DNA of 64,000 nt from Mucilaginibacter paludis DSM 18603 (GTDB taxonomy: Bacteria; Bacteroidota; Bacteroidia; Sphingobacteriales; Sphingobacteriaceae), in the NCBI RefSeq assembly GCF_000166195.2, contig NZ_CM001403.1, positions 5,474,432 through 5,538,431 on the forward strand, in the 5' to 3' direction. The notes beneath the pieces are model-generated. The model was not told the origin of the DNA, did not search any database, and saw only the letters and a program-made list of their open reading frames with translations. This document shows positions 26,892 through 35,290 of this stretch, piece by piece. The position numbers were made by a program, and so were the translations under genes. Numbering within the stretch: the first letter of the stretch is position 1; each line of letters opens with the position of its first letter.

Positions 26892-27131
26892 TTACCGATG
26901 CATACCACTGCTTATACCTTTGATTAATTTTTCAGCGGCTATAGCTTCTTCGATATGAAAATAAAAGCAATAATAAATCAACTTATTACAGTTGTATTTA
27001 GCCATAAAACTACCGGGGTATATTTTATTATTATGCTCCCATACTCTTCCGGTAATATCAGATGTTACTCCAGTATACAACACGGTATGCAATTTATTCG
27101 TCATGATGTAAACGCAGCCGCCTCTTTCCAT
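26892..27131 (-). pseudogene. GIY-YIG endonuclease-like protein, C-terminus cut by IS3
   Basis: A 79-residue single-domain GIY-YIG protein of the small UPF0213-like group. The GIY-YIG motif is present as VYIMTN...VLYTGVTSD, the catalytic Arg as TGRVWEHN, and the Glu in EEAIAAEKLIKG. Relatives continue with a basic stretch after EKxIKG. Here the frame instead runs ISSGMHR and stops at 26892 beside the IS3 end. The fold core survives, so some activity is possible. Such proteins occur in many copies in Bacteroidota genomes, and their role is unclear. Confidence 0.75.
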
Positions 27132-27298
27132 GGTACTTTCCGTTCCTGATCTGCATTAAAGATATGTTTTTGATCTGGTACCATGCAATTAACAAACAAT
27201 ACGAAATCGAATATGAAGTCCCTCCCCACAAAACAATTTCCCCATTACTCAACTTTTACAATAACCTGTCAGTATCAATCAGCATCTTTGCATCAATC

Positions 27299-29320
27299 AT
27301 GAACAAACTATCCGCCTCTACCTCGCCATACTTGCTCCAGCATGCTAACAACCCGGTTAACTGGTTCCCCTGGGGAGCCGAAGCCTTGCAAAAAGCGCGC
27401 GACGAAAATAAACTGATCCTGGTGAGCATCGGTTACTCCGCCTGCCATTGGTGCCATGTAATGGAGAACGAGAGCTTTGAGGATGAGCAGGTGGCCGAAA
27501 TTATGAATGAGCATTTTGTGTGTATCAAGGTAGACCGGGAGGAGCGTCCCGATATCGACCAGATTTACATGAGCGCCGTACAGCTGATGACCGGCCGCGG
27601 CGGCTGGCCCCTAAACTGCGTTTGCCTGCCCGACCAGCGCCCCATTTACGGCGGCACCTACTTCCGCAAAACCGACTGGATGGCGCTGCTGTTTAACCTG
27701 GCCAACTTTTGGGAGCAAAAGCCTGACGAGGCTAAAGAATATGCCGTTAAGCTAACCGAAGGCATCCATCAGTACGAAAATATCGGCTTTGTGAACGAGC
27801 AGATGGAAAATACACCTGCGGATCTGGAAGCTATTGTAAAACCCTGGAAACAATCCTATGATTTTAAGGAGGGCGGTTTAAACCGGGCACCCAAATTCCC
27901 GATGCCCAACAACTGGCAGTTTTTAATGCGCTATGCTTACCTGATGCAGGACGAAGAAACCAATGTAATTGTAAGGCTCACGCTCGAGAAAATGGCCAAA
28001 GGCGGTATTTACGATCATATTGGCGGTGGCTTTGCCCGGTACTCGGTAGACGGGCACTGGCATGTACCCCATTTTGAAAAAATGCTGTATGATAATGCCC
28101 AACTGATTGGCTTATATTCTGAAGCGTTTACCTGGTGCGGAGATGAACTTTATAAAAAGGTAGTGGCCGAAACCATAGCTTTTATACAACGCGAACTTAC
28201 CTCGCCCGAAAATGGTTTTTATTCGGCGCTCGACGCGGATAGTGAAGGGGTAGAGGGTAAGTTTTATACTTTTACCTTAGCGGAAGTTGAGGCTATTTTA
28301 GGCGATGATGCCGGGCTATTTGCCATTTACTATAACGTAACCAACGAAGGAAATTGGGAAGAGGAGCATACTAATATATTTTTCCGTCGCGATGATGATG
28401 CTGTGCTTGCAGAAAAATTGGGTATTCCGGCAGATGCCCTGGTGGATAAAATAGCAGGGTTACGTAACCAGGTTTTAGAAGCACGTGCTAAACGGGTACT
28501 GCCGGGGCTTGATTATAAAATACTAACCTCGTGGAACGCATTGATGCTTAAGGGGCTTTGCGATGCCTATCGCGCCTTTGATGAGCCCGCTTATTTAGAA
28601 TTAGCTTTAAAAAACGCGCATTTTATAAAAGACAACCTGATTAATAAAAACAACCAGCTAAGCCGTGTTTATGCTAAACCTACCGGGGATGAAAAGTTGG
28701 ATGCCATTGCTTTTTTAGATGATTACGCGCTGCTTATCGATGCCTTTATCGCTCTATACGAAGTTACTTTTGATGAAGCCTGGCTACATCAGGCGAAAGC
28801 CTTAACAGAGCACACCCTCGATCATTTTTATGATAACGCCACCGGGATGTTTTTTTACACACCCGATTATGGCGAGCAACTGATAGCACGTAAGTTTGAG
28901 GTGATGGATAACGTGATGCCTTCATCAAACTCGGTAATGGCACGCAATTTTAAAAAGCTAAGCCTGTTGTTTGACGAAAGCGAATACGAGGCCATTGCCG
29001 CCCAGCTATTGCGGAACGTTAAAAAACTAATGGCCAAATATGGTTCGGCTTATTCAAACTGGGCTATGTTGTTGCTGGAAGATGTGATGGGAACTTACGA
29101 AATTGCCATTACCGGTAACAATGCCGGGGCTATGCGCCGTGAGGTTGAAAAAAGATATGTCCCCAATAAAATTATCTTGGGCGGAACAAAAGGAAGTTTA
29201 CCTTTGTTGCATGATAAGTTTAGCACACAAACCCGAATTTTTGTTTGTGTAGATAAAACATGCCAGTTGCCAGTAACAGAGGCGAGCTCGGCATTTAAAC
29301 AAATTAAATACCTGGACTAA
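27299..29320 (+). CDS. DUF255 thioredoxin-fold protein (YyaL/SPATA20 family)
   Basis: A 673-residue protein from the ATG at 27299. The frame is open upstream to 27164, but MNKLSASTSPYLLQHANNPV is the family's conserved start. The N-terminal thioredoxin-like domain has C49-H-W-C52 in SACHWCHVM. The middle and C-terminal part is an (alpha/alpha)6 glycosidase-like toroid (KAPKFPMP-like RAPKFPMPNNW, HVPHFEKMLYDNAQL, DADSEGVEGKFYT). The catalytic role is unknown in the family. The CATCTTTG box at 27283-27290 is only 8 bases before the ATG, so the mRNA may have almost no leader. Confidence 0.92.
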   Translation: MNKLSASTSPYLLQHANNPVNWFPWGAEALQKARDENKLILVSIGYSACHWCHVMENESFEDEQVAEIMNEHFVCIKVDREERPDIDQIYMSAVQLMTGRGGWPLNCVCLPDQRPIYGGTYFRKTDWMALLFNLANFWEQKPDEAKEYAVKLTEGIHQYENIGFVNEQMENTPADLEAIVKPWKQSYDFKEGGLNRAPKFPMPNNWQFLMRYAYLMQDEETNVIVRLTLEKMAKGGIYDHIGGGFARYSVDGHWHVPHFEKMLYDNAQLIGLYSEAFTWCGDELYKKVVAETIAFIQRELTSPENGFYSALDADSEGVEGKFYTFTLAEVEAILGDDAGLFAIYYNVTNEGNWEEEHTNIFFRRDDDAVLAEKLGIPADALVDKIAGLRNQVLEARAKRVLPGLDYKILTSWNALMLKGLCDAYRAFDEPAYLELALKNAHFIKDNLINKNNQLSRVYAKPTGDEKLDAIAFLDDYALLIDAFIALYEVTFDEAWLHQAKALTEHTLDHFYDNATGMFFYTPDYGEQLIARKFEVMDNVMPSSNSVMARNFKKLSLLFDESEYEAIAAQLLRNVKKLMAKYGSAYSNWAMLLLEDVMGTYEIAITGNNAGAMRREVEKRYVPNKIILGGTKGSLPLLHDKFSTQTRIFVCVDKTCQLPVTEASSAFKQIKYLD

Positions 29321-29386
29321 AACTTTTTGGCGGGGTAGCCGTAAGTATAACGTCAGGTTAATTGTATAACAAATAGAATCAAAATA

Positions 29387-29887
29387 ATGAAGATTGAACC
29401 CCAAAGCGTAGTATCGCTAACTTATGACCTGTATGTTAACCAGGAAGATGGTACAGAAGGTTTAGTGGAAAGTGCCACACAAGAGCAGCCATTAACTTTT
29501 TTATATGGCGTGGGCCAGATGCTACCTAAATTTGAGGAGCATTTAAGCACACTTTCAACAGGTGACGATTATGAGTTTCGCCTGAGCGCCGAAGACGCTT
29601 ACGGCCAATATGATGAGGAGGCAGTAGCTAACTTACCTAAAGAAATGTTTAACGGAAATGATCTGCCCGAAATTGGCAGCACATTACCTTTGCAAGACAA
29701 CGAAGGTCATCATTTTCAGGGTCAGGTAGTATCAATTGCCGAGGATTCGGTAATTGTTGACTTGAACCACCCTATGGCTGGCCAGGCTCTGCACTTTAAA
29801 GGTAATATTTTAAATGTGCGCCCTGCTACTCCAGAGGAGCTTTCTCATGGCCATGCACATGGTCCGGATGGTCATCACCATCACTAA
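29387..29887 (+). CDS. slyD: FKBP-type peptidyl-prolyl isomerase, SlyD-like
   Basis: A 166-residue cytoplasmic PPIase/chaperone. The FKBP core is interrupted by the IF (insert-in-flap) domain typical of SlyD. Visible motifs are FLYGVGQMLPKFEEHL, then the acidic FRLSAEDAYGQYDEEA and VDLNHPMAGQALHFKG. The C-terminus is His-rich (HGHAHGPDGHHHH), matching the metal-binding tail of SlyD that delivers nickel in some bacteria. A strong terminator follows. Confidence 0.95.
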   Translation: MKIEPQSVVSLTYDLYVNQEDGTEGLVESATQEQPLTFLYGVGQMLPKFEEHLSTLSTGDDYEFRLSAEDAYGQYDEEAVANLPKEMFNGNDLPEIGSTLPLQDNEGHHFQGQVVSIAEDSVIVDLNHPMAGQALHFKGNILNVRPATPEELSHGHAHGPDGHHHH

Positions 29888-29922
29888 AAAATAAACAAAT
29901 ATCCTTCTGCGGCAGGATAGTT

Positions 29923-29982
29923 AAACGCCATTGCCCTCATCAAGTAGTTGTACTAATGTAGGGTAATGGCGTTTTTGTTTTG
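29923..29982 (+). terminator. Intrinsic terminator after slyD
   Basis: AAACGCCATTGCCCT (29923-29937) pairs with AGGGTAATGGCGTTT (29960-29974) with one mismatch, giving a 15-bp stem. TTGTTTTGC and a further T-run follow. It is the clearest rho-independent terminator in the window. Confidence 0.85.
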
Positions 29983-30098
29983 CATTTTTTTAAAATCCTG
30001 GTAGGCAGGACAGTTCAGGACGGTTAGCATTAAACCTTTTTACAACTTTAGGTCTAATAACCAGATCAATAAAACCTTTATTATTTCCTGCCTGAATC

Positions 30099-32537
30099 AT
30101 GAGAAAACGTTTACCCATTTTTTTTGCCGTATTTGCTTTTTTTTGCCTGGGGCAACAAGCATCAGCGCAAACCAAGCCTTTACAGCCAGCGGCCAAAGCA
30201 CCTTACCAATTATTTTTCGAAAAAGTTTATGTACATACCGATCGTGAATATTACGCATCGGGCGACGACTTGTGGTTTAAAGCTTACCTGGTAAACGCCA
30301 CCAGTAATCATCCAACCTATACCAGTAATAATTTGTATATCGATCTGATCTCGCCCGACTCAAAAGTATACGCGCGCGAGATCATCAGGATGGATAATGG
30401 CATGGGTGTTGGCGATTTTAAGCTGACGGACTCCATACCCGGCGGAACCTACCATTTAAGGGCCTATACCAATTGGATGCGCAATTTTGGCGATAACTTT
30501 GTGTTTGATAAAAAGATAACCATCAACAACGTACTCGGGGTAAAAATTATAGCCACAGCCAATCAAAAAGGCAAGGGTGGAAAAACTAAATTTGTGGCTC
30601 CGCCTCCGGTTCAGAATGTCGATCATGTGAGCTTTTTCCCCGAAGGTGGCTCCATGATACAGGGTGTGCAAAGTATAGTGGGCTTTAAGGCCGAAGATGC
30701 TTTAGGCAATGGTGTTAAGGTACAGGGGAGTATCGTTTCTTCGCAGGGCGATACCATCAGCAGGTTTGTTAGTACCGATGCAGGTTTGGGCAGCTTCGCC
30801 ATGTTGCCATCATCAGCCACGCAATACAAAGTTGTAGGTACTTATAAAAACGGTCGCCCGTTTAACGTTAGCTTGCCGGCCGCACTGGCAGAGGGTTATT
30901 CCATACATACCAAAAATATCGACTCTAATAGTGTACAGATAATTGTGAGCACCAACCAGGCCACGCTCGATAAGCATAAAGGCAAGGAGTTAACCATAGC
31001 GGCTAAACATACCAACAAAATATATTTTTCGGGCAAATTTACCCTGAATGATCTGCAAACCGCCATTAATGTGCCTAAGGCGCAAGCACCCGCTGGCGTA
31101 AGCAGTATGATGCTGTACGACGAAGCCTTGCACCCCAATTGCGAGCGTTTAATTTATGTTGCCGGTAAGGATAATGTGAACATCACAGCCCTGGCTGATA
31201 AGGCAACTTTTGCTCCTAAAGAAAAAACAACGGTGACTATCAACATAACCGATAATAAAAAACAGCCGGTTAAGGCAAACCTTTCTATGGCGGCGGTTGA
31301 TGAAAGCGTTGTGCCTGCCGACGAAACAAACATTGTATCTTACCTGATGCTGCAATCGGAAGTTCGCGGAAAAATAGATAATGCCGCCCAGTATTTTGAT
31401 CCGGCGAATGTTAATCGTTTTAAGCAAATTGACTTGCTACTGTTAACCCAGGGCTGGCGCGATTTTGTTTGGAAACGATTGGCCGATACTGCCTTGAATA
31501 TCAGTTATCTGCCCGAGTCTGGCTTTACCGTATCCGGCAGGTTACGCTCAATTTTGATCAACAAACCTTTACCGAATATGAATATTACGCTTTTTGCACC
31601 CGGTGCTAAAGGCAACAAATTATTTGGCGCCCGTACCGATGCCGGGGGGAAGTATTATTTGGATGGGATACAGCTATACGGAAACCAAACATTAAAACTA
31701 TCGGCCAGTGATGATAAAGGCAAAAAAACAGGATGGATCTTTTTAGATACTATTGCCAGTAATCCAATGGTGGTTCCTCAACGGCCCATGATTAGTCAGG
31801 ATCCCTCAGCCGATTTAGAGGCCTTTAATGCGGCAAGTTCTGCACGTATGCTTGAGTCGAGAAAACATAAATTGGCCGACGGGATACAGCTGAACGAGGT
31901 TACCATTCGTGATGCACCTAAAACAATTATACTGCGCGATCAAACCGTGCAGAGCTTTGGCTACCCGGAGTATTATTTTGACATTACAGCCAAAGATAAT
32001 ACTTACAAGGATCTGGAAGATTTTATAGTACATAAAGTACCTGGCGCGCAAACTAATCCGGATACTTCAAGCGGTGTAATATTCTATTTTCAAGGGAAAA
32101 AAATATTCCCCAGGTTTATTGTAGATAAGGTTGAAGATGTGTTTGAACGCATTGATTATTACACCCTCACGATGGACCAGGTAAACTCGGTACGGGTGAA
32201 CCATATGATTACGATGGGCGGTGGCGACGTGCTCTTAATTTATCTTTCGCTCAAGCCATCAGCATTTGAAAAAAAGCAATTTAACTTACTTAACAGTGAT
32301 GTAACGGGATATTACGATGCCAGGGTATTTTATGCGCCCAACTACGACTCTTCATCCGATAGAACCGACAAGCGTATCACCCTGCACTGGGAGCCTAATA
32401 TCACTACCGATGCCAATGGGCAGGCAACCGTTAGTTTTTACAATGCCGACCCCAAATCCAAAATACGTGTGGTAGTACAAGGGGTAACAGAAAATGGCGT
32501 ACCCGTAGCCACTACAACGGGCTATGTAATAAAATAG
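30099..32537 (+). CDS. MG2-domain cell-surface protein with degenerate plug domain
   Basis: An 812-residue exported protein with a signal peptide of about 24 residues (ending QQASAQ). Residues 35-145 form an MG2-like macroglobulin domain (EKVYVHTDREYYASGDDLWFK). A carboxypeptidase-regulatory-like beta-sandwich lies at about 500-555. A segment near 600-710 (LNEVTIRDAPK, PRFIVDKVEDVFERIDYY, VRVNHMITMGG) looks like a TonB-receptor plug without a barrel. A final beta-sandwich ends the protein. It is a family known from Bacteroidota without assigned function. The absence of a barrel suggests it sits on the surface or in the periplasm, perhaps contacting a real receptor. Confidence 0.85.
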   Translation: MRKRLPIFFAVFAFFCLGQQASAQTKPLQPAAKAPYQLFFEKVYVHTDREYYASGDDLWFKAYLVNATSNHPTYTSNNLYIDLISPDSKVYAREIIRMDNGMGVGDFKLTDSIPGGTYHLRAYTNWMRNFGDNFVFDKKITINNVLGVKIIATANQKGKGGKTKFVAPPPVQNVDHVSFFPEGGSMIQGVQSIVGFKAEDALGNGVKVQGSIVSSQGDTISRFVSTDAGLGSFAMLPSSATQYKVVGTYKNGRPFNVSLPAALAEGYSIHTKNIDSNSVQIIVSTNQATLDKHKGKELTIAAKHTNKIYFSGKFTLNDLQTAINVPKAQAPAGVSSMMLYDEALHPNCERLIYVAGKDNVNITALADKATFAPKEKTTVTINITDNKKQPVKANLSMAAVDESVVPADETNIVSYLMLQSEVRGKIDNAAQYFDPANVNRFKQIDLLLLTQGWRDFVWKRLADTALNISYLPESGFTVSGRLRSILINKPLPNMNITLFAPGAKGNKLFGARTDAGGKYYLDGIQLYGNQTLKLSASDDKGKKTGWIFLDTIASNPMVVPQRPMISQDPSADLEAFNAASSARMLESRKHKLADGIQLNEVTIRDAPKTIILRDQTVQSFGYPEYYFDITAKDNTYKDLEDFIVHKVPGAQTNPDTSSGVIFYFQGKKIFPRFIVDKVEDVFERIDYYTLTMDQVNSVRVNHMITMGGGDVLLIYLSLKPSAFEKKQFNLLNSDVTGYYDARVFYAPNYDSSSDRTDKRITLHWEPNITTDANGQATVSFYNADPKSKIRVVVQGVTENGVPVATTTGYVIK

Positions 32538-32624
32538 GTTTTTAAGTTATCAGGTAAGCCGGTATAACAGGCTGGGGTTCAAGTGTACGAGTGTGTCAGT
32601 TGCTATTGATATGTCCAAATGGTT

Positions 32625-32668
32625 TCTCCCCTGGCGGATATGGCGGAAGTTGTAACTGCCAGGGGAGA
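32625..32668. terminator. 11-bp hairpin downstream of the MG2 gene
   Basis: TCTCCCCTGGC (32625-32635) and GCCAGGGGAGA (32658-32668) are exact complements around a 22-base loop. It stands in the 245-base gap between the MG2 gene and the MFS gene. No T-tract follows, so it may be a terminator, an mRNA leader structure of the MFS gene, or both. Confidence 0.4.
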
Positions 32669-32782
32669 TGTGTATCAGCGGCAATGATTTGCCAGGGGGT
32701 AAAGTAAAGCCGCTTGCCAGCCAAACGAAATAGAATACAGGCTGTTTAATCTGAAAATAAAGTTTATTTTCGGGTAACCAAT

Positions 32783-34090
32783 ATGACGCAAAAACCAGCA
32801 CTTTCAGAGCAGCCCGAGGCTATCGGCCATCGTTTAAAATCTATTTTTGGCGGCTCCATAGGCAATTTGGTCGAATGGTACGACTGGTATGTTTATTCGG
32901 CATTCTCGCTGTACTTTGCAGGTTCGTTTTTTCCGAAGGGGAGCGAGACGGCTCAGTTATTGAACACCGCAGGCATATTTGCCATAGGCTTTTTAATGCG
33001 GCCCATAGGCGGCTGGGTGATGGGCGTGTATGCCGACCGTAAGGGCCGAAAGGCCGCCCTCACTTTATCGGTATTGTTAATGAGCGCCGGTTCGTTGTTG
33101 ATAGCCATCGTACCCGGATATCAGCGCATCGGCATTGCGGCACCTGTTATTTTAGTACTGGCCCGCATTATACAGGGCCTTAGCGTAGGCGGCGAGTACG
33201 GTACCAGCGCTACCTACCTCAGCGAAATGGCCACTAAAAAGCATCGCGGCTTTTATTCCAGCTTTCAGTATGTTACATTAATTATGGGCCAATTGCTGGC
33301 TTTAGGCGTGCTGGTATTATTACAGCGTTACTTTTTATCGCAACAACAGCTCCATAGCTGGGGCTGGCGCATTCCATTTGGTATAGGGGCCGTGCTGGCA
33401 GTATCTGCTATGTATTTGCGGCGCAATTTGCTCGAAACCGAATCCTTCAATAAAGTAAACCAAGGTAACCCCAACCGCGGAACGATGAAGGCCCTGATGG
33501 AACACCCTAAGGCGGTAATGATGGTGATTGGCTTAACCATGGGCGGTACAGTAGCGTTTTATACTTTTAGCACTTATATGCAAAAGTTCCTGGTCAATAC
33601 GTCTGGCTTCAGCAAAAATGATGCAACGCTTATTTCAACCCTAACCTTGCTGGTGTTTATGCTGGTGCAGCCCTTATTTGGTCTGCTATCTGATAAAATA
33701 GGTCGCAAGCCCTTATTGATCACTTTCGGAATATTAGGATCAGTGGCAACCATCCCCATCATGACAGCCTTAAGCAAAACTCATCAGCTATGGCCCGCGT
33801 TCGGACTGATTATGTTGGCGTTGCTCATCACCAGTTTATATACTTCCATTAACGCCGTGGTTAAGGCCGAGCTTTTCCCGGTAAATGTGCGGGCCCTGGG
33901 TGTAGGTTTTCCGTATGCTATAGCGGTATCCGTATTTGGCGGCAGCGCCGAGTACCTGGCTCTGCTTTTTAAGGACGAAGGCCATGCCGACTGGTTCTAC
34001 TGGTATGTTACCGCCTGTATTGGCATATCATTGATCGTATACGCCAGTATGAACGATACCAAAAAGTACTCGAGGATGGAAGAAGATTAA
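32783..34090 (+). CDS. MFS transporter, metabolite:H+ symporter (KgtP-like)
   Basis: A 435-residue inner-membrane transporter with twelve predicted membrane helices. The MHS signature is clear in GNLVEWYDWYVYSAFSLYF, followed by the MFS motif A region GVYADRKGRKAAL and GLSVGGEYGTSATYLSE; a second-half repeat GLLSDKIGRKPLL is also present. MHS proteins carry dicarboxylates, proline betaine, alpha-ketoglutarate or shikimate with protons. Alpha-ketoglutarate is a fair guess but not shown. Confidence 0.92.
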   Translation: MTQKPALSEQPEAIGHRLKSIFGGSIGNLVEWYDWYVYSAFSLYFAGSFFPKGSETAQLLNTAGIFAIGFLMRPIGGWVMGVYADRKGRKAALTLSVLLMSAGSLLIAIVPGYQRIGIAAPVILVLARIIQGLSVGGEYGTSATYLSEMATKKHRGFYSSFQYVTLIMGQLLALGVLVLLQRYFLSQQQLHSWGWRIPFGIGAVLAVSAMYLRRNLLETESFNKVNQGNPNRGTMKALMEHPKAVMMVIGLTMGGTVAFYTFSTYMQKFLVNTSGFSKNDATLISTLTLLVFMLVQPLFGLLSDKIGRKPLLITFGILGSVATIPIMTALSKTHQLWPAFGLIMLALLITSLYTSINAVVKAELFPVNVRALGVGFPYAIAVSVFGGSAEYLALLFKDEGHADWFYWYVTACIGISLIVYASMNDTKKYSRMEED

Positions 34091-34165
34091 AAAGAAGCAA
34101 GAGATAAGAAGCAGGAAATAAGGGGCAAGAGATAGTAGTCGAGAAATAAGAGTCAAGAGGTAGGA
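34091..34165 (+). repeat. Purine-rich degenerate tandem repeat
   Basis: After the MFS stop the plus strand is nearly all A and G, with imperfect units of the type CAAGAGATAAGA or CAAGAGATAGTA (for example GCAAGAGATAAGAAGCAGG and GGCAAGAGATAGTAG). It is non-coding on inspection and bears no hairpin. Confidence 0.5.
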
Positions 34166-34229
34166 TGGCGGCCGGTGAAACCAGCAACGCTTCCACCGGT
34201 TACAACAAAAAAGAATATACCTAACGAAT

Positions 34230-35147
34230 ATGGAATTTGGACGAGTAAGCCTGGAAGAACTGGCTAAAATAGATTTTAATTTACCTCCTGACCCTGAGCT
34301 AACCATCCGGACGCTGAAGGCTGCACCGCATCAAAAACAACTGCAAGTACATGTGGGCTGCGCCAAATGGGGCCGTAAAGAATGGGTGGGAAAGATATAT
34401 CCCGAAAAAACCAAGGATGCCAATTTTTTAGATGAATACGTAAAGCACTTCGACTGCATTGAGCTAAACGCCACCTTTTACCAGGTTTACGGCGCATCAA
34501 CCATCGAAAAATGGAAGCAAAAAGCTATGCAAAATCCGGGCTTCAGGTTTTGCCCTAAATTTTCGCAGAGCATCAGCCACATCAAACGTTTAAAAAACGC
34601 GGAAGAGGTTACCACCTCTTTTTACGAAGGTATTATGGCCTTCGGCGATTTGCTTGGTCCGCTGTTTTTGCAATTAAGTGATAATTATACGCCCAAAAGC
34701 CTGCCCGAACTGAAGATGTACCTGCAGCACCTTCCTAAAGATGTACCCGTATTTGTAGAATTGCGGCATAAAGACTGGTACGCGGTGCCCGACATCCGCA
34801 ATGAAGTTTTTGAAATGTTCAGTGAGCTCAACATAGGCGCGGTAATTACCGATGCCTCCGGCAGGCGCGATTGCGTACACATGGAATTGCCCACGCCCCA
34901 TGCCTTTATCCGCTTTGTTGGCAACAGCCTCGACCCTACAGACTATACCCGTGTAGACGAATGGGTGCAGCGCATTAAACAATGGCAGCAGGATGGGCTG
35001 CAATCCGTATGGTTTTTTATGCACCAGCACGATGAGCGTTATTCGCCAGAGTTGTGTGATTATGTAGTTGACCAACTGAATAAGGCCTTAGGTTTGGATT
35101 TGATGCGGCCGAAGTTTATTAATAAAGATAAGGGGTTGTTTGATTGA
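34230..35147 (+). CDS. DUF72 domain protein (YecE-like)
   Basis: A 305-residue TIM-barrel protein of the DUF72/YecE family. Visible family segments are VGCAKWGRKEWVGKIYPE, FDCIELNATFYQ, FRFCPKFSQSISH, then VFVELRHKDWY and the late WFFMHQHDERYSPELC. The first 35 residues are an extension before the usual G-T/C-W start. The reaction is unknown; a link to tRNA or Fe-S biology has been suggested for relatives. It is monocistronic by spacing. Confidence 0.9.
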   Translation: MEFGRVSLEELAKIDFNLPPDPELTIRTLKAAPHQKQLQVHVGCAKWGRKEWVGKIYPEKTKDANFLDEYVKHFDCIELNATFYQVYGASTIEKWKQKAMQNPGFRFCPKFSQSISHIKRLKNAEEVTTSFYEGIMAFGDLLGPLFLQLSDNYTPKSLPELKMYLQHLPKDVPVFVELRHKDWYAVPDIRNEVFEMFSELNIGAVITDASGRRDCVHMELPTPHAFIRFVGNSLDPTDYTRVDEWVQRIKQWQQDGLQSVWFFMHQHDERYSPELCDYVVDQLNKALGLDLMRPKFINKDKGLFD

Positions 35148-35244
35148 AGGTTGTTTAATATGTAAAATTATTTACTGGGTGTTAATATTGTTGGGGTATC
35201 TGATGTTTTGGGATTGTTTTTTGGGATTGTTTGGCATTTATCGC

Positions 35245-35283
35245 ATTTGTTTTATAATATTATAGAAATATCATAAAACAAAT
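35245..35283 (+). promoter_or_regulatory. 39-base dyad just upstream of the secreted protein gene
   Basis: ATTTGTTTTAT (35245-35255) and ATAAAACAAAT (35273-35283) are exact complements. Inside them ATATT and AATAT continue the symmetry after one mismatch. It ends 7 bases before the ATG at 35291. It could be an operator or, more likely given its position in the leader, an mRNA hairpin that covers the start. Confidence 0.5.
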
Positions 35284-35290
35284 CCAACTT

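Larger units (their letters stand above)
26056..26893 (-). mobile_element. IS3-family insertion sequence, 3'-truncated remnant
   Basis: The stretch carries IS3 orfA and the first part of orfB on the minus strand. The upstream end is probably near 26880-26900, where AACCGGACAGTTAAG stands next to a GIY-YIG gene that loses its normal C-terminus. The other end is lost: orfB stops after about 160 residues, and 99 bases further on is the GH13 stop codon. No terminal inverted repeat pair can be formed, so the element cannot move by itself. Confidence 0.8.

Noticed and set aside
27164..27298. N-terminal extension of the DUF255 protein
   Set aside because: The family start is at 27299, and the upstream part lacks similarity and contains the likely promoter box.
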